Shown here: positions 23,327 through 30,745 of the stretch, piece after piece
Position numbering within the stretch: the first letter of the stretch is position 1
Layout of the letters: each line of letters starts with the position of its first letter
NCBI GenBank assembly: GCA_036383895.1
Contig: DASVNK010000054.1
Location: 21,957-85,956, forward strand
Origin: DASVNK01 sp036383895
Lineage (GTDB): Bacteria; Verrucomicrobiota; Verrucomicrobiia; Limisphaerales; SXQI01
Direction of reading: 5' to 3'
Length of the DNA stretch: 64,000 bases
Notes under the pieces: model-generated
What the model saw: only the letters and a program-made list of their open reading frames with translations
What the model was told of the DNA's origin: nothing
Database searches by the model: none
Position numbers and translations under genes: made by a program

Positions 23327-25150
23327 TCAGTAAGAAATCGATAAGGGAGCGTCGTTAATATCGAAGAAGATGTTGTTCGTCGGTTCGATTTTCAAGCGCA
23401 CGGCGGAGGCGGAGGATTTCAATTTTGGAAAGGCTATTTCGGCCGAACCGTTGTTTGGGGTGGAGTTGGTCAGGAGGATTTTGAAGCACTGGCCGTCATT
23501 GGTGGAGAGCGTCAGGCGGACGTGAGTGGCGTTAATGGGAGAGTTGGTCGTTCCGGCGACGTCCCAAGTGACGGTGGCTCGGGTGGAGAGAGGTTCGGCG
23601 GCGTTGTGAGAGGTAATTTTGAACGGTGCGCCGGTGTCGATGACTTGTAATTCTGTGTCGCTCCAGTTGATCGCGCCGGTATCGCGCGAGTCGCGAGCAA
23701 TTGCGCGGAAGTGCATGGTGCGCGCTTTGGTAGGGAGGCGTTCTTCGGGCGCGTCTTTCCCTGCGAGGATGAGTTCGAGGCGAGGAAAATAGCGCGTTGG
23801 ATAAGTGGAAGGAGGAATTGAACGGAAGAGCGGGCCTTTGCCGTCGTCGGGCGCTGCAAGAGTCCGGGCGGGCCCGAGGTCGAGTTGTTCCCAATTCACG
23901 AGCACAGTATCGCCGTCCGAGTCAGTGGCCCCAGCAGTGAGCGCGAAGGGAGTGCGGGCCGGAATGGAGTATGTGGGGCCAGCGTTAATCGTCGGAGCGG
24001 AGTTGGTGCGCGCGGTTGTCTGGCCGACCTGCGCGGCGGCGCCGTTCACGAAGTCGAGGATTTGTTTGATGTTGCCCGAATGGAAATAGGCATCGTGCCG
24101 CGGCTGAAATGAATCCCCGGCGCAAGGCAGGCTGGAGTAGCTCATGATGGTCGAGCCGGTGCCCGGCTCGAAGGCGGTATAGCCGTCACGGCGTTCGGCG
24201 CAGAAACCGGTCGGTGAATTGAAAGTGTGTTTGGCGCCGAATTGGTGACCGAGTTCGTGCGTGACCAGATTAACGTGGAACGCGTCGCCGCCGGGTTTGG
24301 GCAGGCCGATGCAGCTGGAACCTTTGCGCGCCGGATCGCCAACGGTGCTAAAGTAAGCGAGACCGTATTGACCGCGCGTGAGGAGGATGCCGACGTCGTA
24401 ATTGGCGGTGCCGATGATTTTGTCGAAAGCTGCTTGAGCTTCGTTGAGGAGTTGTTCGGAAGGATCGTTGGAGCTGTACGGATCTTTGAACATGTTCGTG
24501 AAAACCATTTGCTCGAAGCCGGGGACGAGCGTGAAGGAGATGCCGAGTTCGCGGTGGAAAATCGCGCTGGCGCGGCTCATCGCGGTAACAACTTCAAGGA
24601 CCGCGGCTTCCCTGGTGCGGTGATACTGCGTGAATTCAGCGGTGGCCGCAGGCGCCAGTCGGAAGGTGCGAAGGACGTTCGCGTAGCCGTTCAGTTGAAT
24701 TTCCGGCGGAGCTTTTGCGCCAGGAGCAGCTTTTGGTGCCGAGACGCTCGTAAGGCAGCGATACTCGTGCAGCGTGCGGCCAGAATCTGGCGCCACGGCA
24801 AGACGGATCTCGCCGAGGTGCGAAGTGGAATTCAGGTAATAGGTGCTCTCGGGAGTGAAGAGTTGCGCGGAAATTGATTTGGGCGTGAGAATGATATTTG
24901 CGCGGTAAGCGGAATTCTCGATTGAGGAACCGGCAAGGTTGCGGATGCCGAGAGCATCGTCCTGCAGGAGACTGGTCGGCGTTAGACGGAACGTGTGTAG
25001 TTCACCGGTTGGCAGAGGCAGCTTTAGTTCGGGCGAAGAAGTCGCAAAGGCAGACTTCAACTCCTGTTCGGAGAGAACGAACTGGGCGCTCCCGATGCTG
25101 CAAGTTGCGGCAGCGATGAGGAACGTTGCGCCGAGGCTCAACCATCTCAC
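23327..25150 (-). CDS. secreted reprolysin-like zinc metallopeptidase (metzincin)
   Basis: The 607-residue protein has a signal peptide (cut near S-A-Q, residue 23), a propeptide-like region to about 170, a catalytic domain of about 180-370 and a C-terminal beta-rich domain. The zinc motif is HELGHQFGAKH (298-308) with the Met-turn S-T-I-M-S-Y near 336, defining the metzincin clan and resembling M12B. The C-terminal part (about 375-600) has a D-S-D-G-D-T segment and looks like Ig/PKD-type repeats. It probably acts on extracellular protein. It is followed by a separate minus-strand run of adaptor and ABC genes. Confidence 0.85.
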   Translation of the reverse strand: MRWLSLGATFLIAAATCSIGSAQFVLSEQELKSAFATSSPELKLPLPTGELHTFRLTPTSLLQDDALGIRNLAGSSIENSAYRANIILTPKSISAQLFTPESTYYLNSTSHLGEIRLAVAPDSGRTLHEYRCLTSVSAPKAAPGAKAPPEIQLNGYANVLRTFRLAPAATAEFTQYHRTREAAVLEVVTAMSRASAIFHRELGISFTLVPGFEQMVFTNMFKDPYSSNDPSEQLLNEAQAAFDKIIGTANYDVGILLTRGQYGLAYFSTVGDPARKGSSCIGLPKPGGDAFHVNLVTHELGHQFGAKHTFNSPTGFCAERRDGYTAFEPGTGSTIMSYSSLPCAGDSFQPRHDAYFHSGNIKQILDFVNGAAAQVGQTTARTNSAPTINAGPTYSIPARTPFALTAGATDSDGDTVLVNWEQLDLGPARTLAAPDDGKGPLFRSIPPSTYPTRYFPRLELILAGKDAPEERLPTKARTMHFRAIARDSRDTGAINWSDTELQVIDTGAPFKITSHNAAEPLSTRATVTWDVAGTTNSPINATHVRLTLSTNDGQCFKILLTNSTPNNGSAEIAFPKLKSSASAVRLKIEPTNNIFFDINDAPLSISY

Positions 25151-25235
25151 GATGAGATTTTAGGCCGGCCCATGGCAGATGCGTATCCGGAAAATCCCTG
25201 AACCGGGCTGGAGGAAGATGCGGGCGGGATGGCAG

Positions 25236-26177
25236 TTACACGTCGGAACCGGCAACCGATTTTGGTTTCGTTTTTGCCGGCGCGCGGCGAGTTGTTTTCT
25301 TCGTTGGCGGAGCGGTCTCCTTTTCAGCCGGGAAGATCTCGCTTTGCGCAGCGACGGCTTTCGACTTTTCGGCGGCGGGACGTGTTCTTGGTGAAGATTT
25401 TGGTTCTGCAGGAGCGGCGAGAAGTTTCTTTTCGTCTTGTAGTGCCTGCGGCGTCGAAGCCGCGAGCAGGGTGGAAGTGAATTCCGTAGGCGGAACGACG
25501 CCGATGCGCATTTCGCCGACGACCACTGCACCGGGTTCGACGATGATGTTGCGCGCTTCAGTATTACCAAACATCACCGCGCTCGACTTGAGCGTCACCG
25601 TTTTTTCAGCGATGAGATCAGCGGTCAGTTCACCAGAGATTTCCGCGGAACCGACCGCAAGGGGTTTGTCAGAAAAGTAGCGATTCTGCGCTGGGATGAC
25701 CAGGCAACCAGCAGTGATGGTCCCTTTGATTTCGGCCGTGGAATAGATCGTGAGCGTGCGTTCCGCGTTCAGCTTGCCCAGAAAACGACCTTTGATCACG
25801 GCTTCGCCGACGTGCGCTTCGGTATTAAAAACGTAGCCTTTGGAATCGACCACGAAGGCGCCTTTGGTGCGGAAGTTTTTGGAGACCGCGCTGTTGATGT
25901 TGTAATCGCGCAGATCGATGTGCGTGCTGCAGCGCTTGCACATCGTCGATTCGGCGCTGATCGGCGCATCGAGCGCTGTGCCGCAGTTGAAGCAGTCGAA
26001 CGACCTCCGCTCGACTGCCTGGACCGTTTTGGACGGTTTGGGATTAAGAACGTCCTGGACCTTGAAATGGCCCGAGCACTTCTTGCAAACGGTTGAAATG
26101 GCGGTCGGTGGAACCGCCAGTACGTGACCGCAATGCGGACACGCCACCGAGACTTTGTCGTTCCGGCTGGCCGCCAT
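25236..26177 (-). CDS. bactofilin-like polymer-forming protein with two N-terminal zinc ribbons
   Basis: The 313-residue protein starts with two treble-clef or ribbon units, C13-x2-C16...C31-x2-C34 and C62-x2-C65...C80-x2-C83, then a right-handed beta-helix region typical of bactofilins (about 100-230: V-I-K-G-R-F-L-G-K-L-N, S-A-E-I-S-G-E-L, F-G-N-T-E-A-R), and a basic Lys/Ala/Pro-rich tail of about 75 residues. Bactofilins are cytoskeletal polymers involved in cell shape and wall placement. It follows a plain bactofilin by 28 bases, so the two may co-polymerise. The ribbons suggest binding of a nucleic acid or protein partner (inference). Confidence 0.82.
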   Translation of the reverse strand: MAASRNDKVSVACPHCGHVLAVPPTAISTVCKKCSGHFKVQDVLNPKPSKTVQAVERRSFDCFNCGTALDAPISAESTMCKRCSTHIDLRDYNINSAVSKNFRTKGAFVVDSKGYVFNTEAHVGEAVIKGRFLGKLNAERTLTIYSTAEIKGTITAGCLVIPAQNRYFSDKPLAVGSAEISGELTADLIAEKTVTLKSSAVMFGNTEARNIIVEPGAVVVGEMRIGVVPPTEFTSTLLAASTPQALQDEKKLLAAPAEPKSSPRTRPAAEKSKAVAAQSEIFPAEKETAPPTKKTTRRAPAKTKPKSVAGSDV

Positions 26178-26205
26178 TCAACGATGCAGAAGATCGCTCC
26201 GGCGA

Positions 26206-26628
26206 CTAACGTCCGGCGCCTGCCGGTTTGAGAACGTCCGGACCTTTGACCGGCTCGTTAATGCGACCGTTGCCTGTGCTCGCCGCGATTTTGTTCGGAT
26301 TGATTTCGGCGCGTCCGACGAAAGTCACGCCTTCCTCGATGGAAAGTTTTGCGGCGCGAATATCGCCGAAGAGCTCGGTCTTGGCTTTCAATTCGAGACG
26401 GTCTTTGGCCACGACATTTCCGTTCACTTTCCCGCGAATCACTGCGGATTGTGTGTCGACATTGCCATTAACCACCGAGCCTTCGCCGAGATTAAGCGCG
26501 CCTTCGCCGCGAATCTCGCCCTCGATTTTGCCATCGAAGGTCAATTCGCCAGAAAACTTGATTTCGCCTTTAATTTCGACGTCGGAACTCAGAACGTTCC
26601 GGCCAGGGTTGCTATTGGGTTTATCCAT
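26206..26628 (-). CDS. bactofilin (polymer-forming cytoskeletal protein)
   Basis: A 140-residue canonical bactofilin: a short disordered N-terminus, then beta-helix repeats with regularly spaced Gly and hydrophobic residues (I-K-G-E-I-K-F-S-G-E-L, F-D-G-K-I-E-G-E-I, V-V-N-G-N-V, V-I-R-G-K-V-N-G-N-V) and a disordered Pro-containing tail. Bactofilins assemble without nucleotide into filaments at the inner membrane. It lies immediately upstream of the zinc-ribbon bactofilin on the same strand. Confidence 0.9.
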   Translation of the reverse strand: MDKPNSNPGRNVLSSDVEIKGEIKFSGELTFDGKIEGEIRGEGALNLGEGSVVNGNVDTQSAVIRGKVNGNVVAKDRLELKAKTELFGDIRAAKLSIEEGVTFVGRAEINPNKIAASTGNGRINEPVKGPDVLKPAGAGR

Positions 26629-26709
26629 TGTCTTACTTTTTTCATGCGCAATCCCGCCGTGAAGTTTGTCCGGTACGTCCGAACCGTCAAAGGATTTCTT
26701 TCCTGAAGT

Positions 26710-27816
26710 TTAACGTGCGACGAGCGCATTTTTCCGGCCCAGGCCGAATTGGTCGCCAGAGCGGACTGGTTTGTTATCGCGAAAATGAATTTCAACCATC
26801 TTCTCGGATTGGATCGGTTGGCCATGTTCGTCTTTCAGGATGGTCAGAATCTTCCGTGATTTTGGATCGATAACTTCTCCGGTGGATGGATAAGCGAAAG
26901 AGCCGTCGATGCTGAAGGTGATCCAGCCGGGTTGATCGCGGAGTTGAATGTTGGTGATTTGAGTGGGAGGCATTTTGGTCGCATCGAAGATGTGCATGCG
27001 GGAATTGGCGGCGTCGGTCAGCCAGATTTCTTTTTCGTCTGGAGTCAGCGCAATGCCGTGGCTCGGGCAACCGTGGCGTTTGACGGGACCTTTTTGGAAA
27101 CCGGCGACTTCGATGCGATGAAGTTTTCCGCCCGTCTTGAGATCGCCAACTTCGAAGCCGAGGAGTTCATTCACGTTCACGAAGCAGAGTGTTTCGGAGG
27201 AGTTCACGGTGAACGGGCGGATTGCGGCGGAGAACGGGCCGATTTTCGTGGCGATGGAATGATCGGCGGTGGAGGAAACGAAAAGGTAAGGCGACTTGAG
27301 GCCAGCCATGTAGGCGTGCTTGCCACCGGGTCCGTAGATGGTGTTGTGTGCGCCGGAGTTGGTGACGATTTTCCGGACCACTTCGCCGGATGAGGCGTCG
27401 ACTACATTCCAGTGATCCGACTCGAACGACGGGACGTAAATGGATTTGCCATCGGGTGAAATGGCCATTCGATCGCAGCCGCCTTCGTACGATTGTTCCC
27501 ACAGAATTTTTTCCGTCAGGAGGTCGAGCGCCATCATGGTTTTTGGCGTGGAGATGAAAACGCGGTTGAGCGGTACGGAGACACAGATTCCTTTTACGTT
27601 CCGTGGTTTGCCCTGGTCGTCGAGACCGGCGGTGGGGATGCGCTTTAGGAAGCGGTGATTGGCATCCATTTCGTAGACCAGAACGCCGTGGCCGCCGTAT
27701 TCGAGATAATTGCGAATGCCCGGTGTGGCGACGTAGAGGAGACGTTTGGTTTCGGCGGCGGAGAGGAACGTGGAACTGAGCGCCAGGAGGAGAATGGAAA
27801 GTCGCAGGTAGTTCAT
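26710..27816 (-). CDS. secreted YVTN-type beta-propeller protein
   Basis: The 368-residue protein has a signal peptide (residues 1-20, ending in S-A-A-E), then repeated blades such as D-R-M-A-I-S-P-D-G-K-S-I-Y and G-I-A-L-T-P-D-E-K-E-I-W-L-T-D. Such propellers are common in Planctomycetes-Verrucomicrobia exoproteomes; no catalytic residues can be assigned. The gene is divergent from the small lipoprotein gene at 27904 across an 87-base gap. Confidence 0.78.
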   Translation of the reverse strand: MNYLRLSILLLALSSTFLSAAETKRLLYVATPGIRNYLEYGGHGVLVYEMDANHRFLKRIPTAGLDDQGKPRNVKGICVSVPLNRVFISTPKTMMALDLLTEKILWEQSYEGGCDRMAISPDGKSIYVPSFESDHWNVVDASSGEVVRKIVTNSGAHNTIYGPGGKHAYMAGLKSPYLFVSSTADHSIATKIGPFSAAIRPFTVNSSETLCFVNVNELLGFEVGDLKTGGKLHRIEVAGFQKGPVKRHGCPSHGIALTPDEKEIWLTDAANSRMHIFDATKMPPTQITNIQLRDQPGWITFSIDGSFAYPSTGEVIDPKSRKILTILKDEHGQPIQSEKMVEIHFRDNKPVRSGDQFGLGRKNALVAR

Positions 27817-27903
27817 GGGGTTGGCAATATGGTAGGGAGGCTGGTTTCGGAATACAAAACAGAACTTTGCGTTCGTGGTTCGAGTTATGCTAGGAGGTTT
27901 GGC

Positions 27904-28257
27904 ATGAGAATTCTGTGCCTTGTGGCAGGTATTGCGGTGCTTGTTCCCGGTTGCGCCAGGAAGGAAGAGGCCACGCAGCAGAACTTGCTGACGAACAATA
28001 GCAGCGGGAACCCGCTGACTGCGCCCGTCGATTACTTGGGAGCCGTAAATAATGCGCGGAAGGGGGCAATAAAGACGATCGACCAGACTAGCCTCACCAA
28101 AGCGATCGAGCTTTTTAATGCGCAGGAGGATCGGTTTCCAAAGGATTTAAATGAGTTGGCGCAGAAGCGCTATATCCAGGGAGTGCCAGCTCCGCCGCCG
28201 GGGATGAAGTTTGATTATAATCCGCAGACCGGGAACGTGCGGGTGGTCGCGCAGTAG
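27904..28257 (+). CDS. small predicted lipoprotein, GspG-tail-like
   Basis: The frame is open from 27655, but the ATG at 27904 has a strong TAGGAGG site nine bases upstream and yields a proper leader ending in the lipobox L-V-P-G-C (Cys17). The mature part is 101 residues. Its second half (A-I-E-L-F-N-A-Q-E-D-R-F-P-K-D-L-N-E-L, then P-P-G-M-K-F-D-Y-N-P-Q-T-G) resembles the soluble part of type II secretion pseudopilins, but no prepilin leader is present. The function is unknown. Confidence 0.75.
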   Translation: MRILCLVAGIAVLVPGCARKEEATQQNLLTNNSSGNPLTAPVDYLGAVNNARKGAIKTIDQTSLTKAIELFNAQEDRFPKDLNELAQKRYIQGVPAPPPGMKFDYNPQTGNVRVVAQ

Positions 28258-28292
28258 AATTAGCGCGATCCAGCACTTTGCGGCCACGGTAG

Positions 28293-28313
28293 GGCGCGCT
28301 GTCTCAGCGCGCC
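28293..28313 (+). repeat. REP-like GC-rich palindrome
   Basis: GGCGCGCTG-TCT-CAGCGCGCC is a perfect nine-base-pair stem with a three-base loop, 36 bases after the lipoprotein stop. No T-run follows, so it is not a standard terminator. Its form (short, GC-rich, in a gap after a gene) matches REP-type elements that occur in many copies in some genomes. Only one copy was noticed here. Confidence 0.6.
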
Positions 28314-28408
28314 GCGGGGCGTAAGGCAACCATCCTCCAACCCAGGTTGTCTGAACGTAATCGCACCCACAATTATCCACTGAAACTACAAATATAGCAA
28401 TATTCCTG

Positions 28409-28438
28409 TTGACGCATTAGTCTCCAACCTGCTAAATT
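28409..28438 (+). promoter_or_regulatory. candidate sigma-70 type promoter
   Basis: TTGACG, an 18-base spacer and TAAATT lie in an AT-richer pocket upstream of the CA repeat and the DUF6807 gene. The -35 is one base from consensus and the -10 two. If used, the transcript would run through the tandem repeat before reaching the gene at 28975, giving a leader of over 500 bases. Confidence 0.35.
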
Positions 28439-28669
28439 CTACCTATGATCACGAACGACCATTCGTGGTCACTCGGCACGTGCCCGAACAAAAGCCTCGC
28501 TCTCGAGTCTCCTGTTCGCCCACGCCAAAGTGACCACCTACTCATTGCACACACAGTTGCGCCATATCGCGTAACTGCGTCACCGCACTTCCGTCCACGA
28601 GTCACAAATGCTCTGTGCTCCTCCAAGCACCGACCACACACACCCGACTCACACCCGGCACACACCCGG

Positions 28670-28724
28670 CTCACACACAGCTCACACACAGCTCACACAC
28701 AGCTCACACACAGCTCACACACAG
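28670..28724 (+). repeat. five perfect tandem copies of CTCACACACAG
   Basis: The 11-base unit CTCACACACAG is repeated five times without error; degenerate related units (CACACCCGG, CACACCCGA) extend to about 28635 on the left. An 11-base period is close to one DNA turn, so the CA steps lie on one face of the helix. Too short and without spacers for CRISPR. Possibly a slippage-prone microsatellite or a curved or protein-binding tract. Confidence 0.92.
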
Positions 28725-28890
28725 CTTCAGCACCGACTAGCCTTGATCCTCAACGCTTTATAAAATTATGAACACAAAAAACACACAACGACATCAAAAC
28801 TCTCCCGTTGAACCCGCCGCTCCCTCCCTCTCCCGCCAGGAAGAGGGTCACAGTCAGGAGTTTTCGGCAAGGACATCGCGCTCGCACCAT

Positions 28891-28922
28891 AGAAGAGTTG
28901 CCCCTCACTTTGAATCGCACCC
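28891..28922 (+). repeat. dispersed 32-base repeat, copy 1
   Basis: A 32-base sequence starting AGAAGAGTTGCCCCTCACTT and ending AATCGCACCC recurs at 51141-51172 with a single difference (G here, A there, at position 22). Both copies are on the plus strand, 50-85 bases upstream of a gene start. This suggests a mobile or regulatory intergenic repeat family of this genome. Confidence 0.85.
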
Positions 28923-28974
28923 TGGCGAGCGCTTCGAATTGACGGGTGCTTTGGGTTCCGGCGATAACAGCGGC

Positions 28975-30165
28975 ATGAAAATGGTTTGCGCGCTGGGCCT
29001 CATTTTTTCCGGGGTAACCATTTTAGCGGATTTCGCGGTGCGGGTGGAGTCGGGGGAGAAGGAATATCAAAACGCGATCGTCCGGGCGCGGGTGGCGAAT
29101 GAACAGCTTCCTGCTTACGGTTCTCTCGCGAGCGCGAAAGCGTCGGTCGTTTTTCAACGGAGCGGTCGTAACGAGATTATTTTTGTGATTCCCAATTTGC
29201 CGCGGCAATCGGTGCAGCGGTTTACGTATTCGAAGAGTTCGCAGGAACCGCGGGGCGATGCTGCGAGCGCGGATTTGTTGGAGGGGAAAATCACGCTGAC
29301 GGTGGGGGAGAAGAAGGTGTTGGTTTACCAGGGGCAGGAGAGCGCGTTGCCCCGGCCGGAAATTAAGCCGGAGTTTGCGCGGGGCGGGTATATTCATCCG
29401 GTGTTTGGCCCGAGCGGGCGGCAGATCACGGACGATTATCCGGCGAACCATGTGCATCATCACGGGATTTGGTTTCCGTGGACGAAAACGACGTTCGAGG
29501 GGCGGGATGTGGATTTTTGGAACATGGGGCAGAAGAAGGGGAAGGTGGAATTTGTTAAGTTCGCGGAGCGCTGGAGCGGGCCGGTCATGGCGGGGTTCCA
29601 GGCGGAACATCGATTTGTGGATTTGACGCCAGCGACTCCGAAAGCGGCGTTGAATGAGTCGTGGACGGTGAGCACGTATAATCTTTCTGGCGCGAAGTTT
29701 TTTGTTTTTGATTTGGTGTCGACGCAGACGTGTGCGACGGCGTCGCCTTTGGTTTTGCCGAAGTATTATTACGGAGGGCTTGGGTTTCGGGGGAATTGGG
29801 CCTGGAACGGTGCTCAGAAAACATTCTTCCTCACTTCGAACGGCGAGACCGATCGCAAAACGGGAAACGAGACGCGCGGGAATTGGTGTCACATGAGCGG
29901 TGACGTGGATGGGACGCGGACGGGTATCGCGATTTTGAGTCATCCGGAGAATTTTCGTTCGCCACAGCCGATGCGGTTGCATCCAACGGAGCCGTTTTTC
30001 TGTTTTGCGCCGAGCCAGTTGGGAGATTGGAGTATTGAGCCGGGCAAGCCGTATGTTTCGAAATATCGATTCGTGGTGAGTGATGGCGAGCCAGACAAAG
30101 CGCAGATCGATGCGTTGTGGGAGGCTTACGCGAATCCGCCGAAGGTCTGGGTGGAAAAACTTTAG
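28975..30165 (+). CDS. secreted DUF6807 (PmoA-like) family protein
   Basis: The 396-residue protein has a signal peptide (to about A-D-F, residue 22) and a body with H-P-V-F-G-P-S-G, the H-V-H-H-H-G-I-W-F segment, G-N-W-C-H-M-S-G and H-P-E-N-F-R-S-P-Q-P-M-R, which match the Planctomycetes/Verrucomicrobia family once called 'methane oxygenase PmoA' and now DUF6807. It is unrelated to particulate methane monooxygenase and has no known reaction; it is often found near sugar-degradation genes. The frame is open from 28768 but the ATG at 28975 gives the leader. Confidence 0.8.
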   Translation: MKMVCALGLIFSGVTILADFAVRVESGEKEYQNAIVRARVANEQLPAYGSLASAKASVVFQRSGRNEIIFVIPNLPRQSVQRFTYSKSSQEPRGDAASADLLEGKITLTVGEKKVLVYQGQESALPRPEIKPEFARGGYIHPVFGPSGRQITDDYPANHVHHHGIWFPWTKTTFEGRDVDFWNMGQKKGKVEFVKFAERWSGPVMAGFQAEHRFVDLTPATPKAALNESWTVSTYNLSGAKFFVFDLVSTQTCATASPLVLPKYYYGGLGFRGNWAWNGAQKTFFLTSNGETDRKTGNETRGNWCHMSGDVDGTRTGIAILSHPENFRSPQPMRLHPTEPFFCFAPSQLGDWSIEPGKPYVSKYRFVVSDGEPDKAQIDALWEAYANPPKVWVEKL

Positions 30166-30196
30166 GAACTGAATTGGAGGATTGGACATCGAAAGT

Positions 30197-30745
30197 ATGG
30201 TGAACCCGACTGACCCGCCGAATCCGGAGCGGCGCGATTTTGTGAAGAAGGCTTGTGCTGTTTGTCTCGGCACGGCTGGGGTGCTGATTCCGGTGGCGGC
30301 CGGGATTTCGGTTTTGACCGATCCGCTACGGAGAAAAACGGAGGCGGGCGAGAAGCAAATGGTGACGACGCTGGATGCGTTGCCGGCGGATGGGACGCCG
30401 CAGAAGTTTGCGATCATGGCGGATCGGGTGGATGCGTGGACGAAGTTTCCGAATGCGCCGGTGGGCGCTATTTATTTGCGGAAGACGGGGGAGAAGTCCG
30501 TGGAGGCGATCAATGTCGTTTGTCCCCACGCGGGTTGCTTCGTGGATTTTCGTTCGGAAAAGAAAGATTTTTATTGTCCGTGCCACAACAGCGCGTTTGC
30601 GATTGATGGGAAGATTTCCGATCCGCGGAGTCCGTCGCCGCGAGGGTTGGACACACTGGAGGTTGAGCTGCGAAACGAACGGGAAATCTGGGTGCAGTTC
30701 CAGAACTTTCAGACGGGAACTTCGGAGAAATTGCCAGTCGCATGA
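30197..30745 (+). CDS. Rieske iron-sulfur protein of a bc-type complex
   Basis: A 182-residue Rieske subunit: a Tat-type leader with E-R-R-D-F-V-K-K and a following hydrophobic helix that anchors it in the inner membrane, then the cluster boxes C-P-H-A-G-C (109-114) and C-P-C-H-N-S (127-132). It passes electrons from quinol to the c-type heme domains. The start is uncertain: an in-frame TTG at 30182 is closer to a GGAGG but only one base from it. The stop overlaps the cytochrome b start by four bases, so the two subunits are coupled. Confidence 0.9.
   Translation: MVNPTDPPNPERRDFVKKACAVCLGTAGVLIPVAAGISVLTDPLRRKTEAGEKQMVTTLDALPADGTPQKFAIMADRVDAWTKFPNAPVGAIYLRKTGEKSVEAINVVCPHAGCFVDFRSEKKDFYCPCHNSAFAIDGKISDPRSPSPRGLDTLEVELRNEREIWVQFQNFQTGTSEKLPVA

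Larger units (their letters stand above)
28258..28974 (+). other. repeat-rich gene-poor region
   Basis: Seven hundred bases without a convincing gene. It holds a REP-like palindrome (28293-28313), a candidate sigma-70 promoter (28409-28438), five tandem copies of an 11-base CA-rich unit (28670-28724) and one copy of a 32-base dispersed repeat (28891-28922). A frame open from 28445 to 28771 would read through the CA repeat as an 11-residue period (S-H-T-A-H-T-Q-L-T-H-S), but it lacks any family resemblance. The frame of the following gene is also open back to 28768, through the dispersed repeat. Confidence 0.7.

Noticed and set aside
28635..28724. The CA-rich tandem repeats as a CRISPR array or origin iterons
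   Set aside because: No spacers, 11-base units, and no replication genes nearby; chromosomal setting.
28975..30165. The 'PmoA' name as evidence for methane oxidation
   Set aside because: The family label is historical; there are no pmoB/pmoC genes or copper-enzyme membrane helices.
29023..30417. A 464-residue minus-strand frame rich in Arg, Pro and His
   Set aside because: It lies opposite the DUF6807 and Rieske genes; the basic low-complexity composition is that of an antisense shadow.
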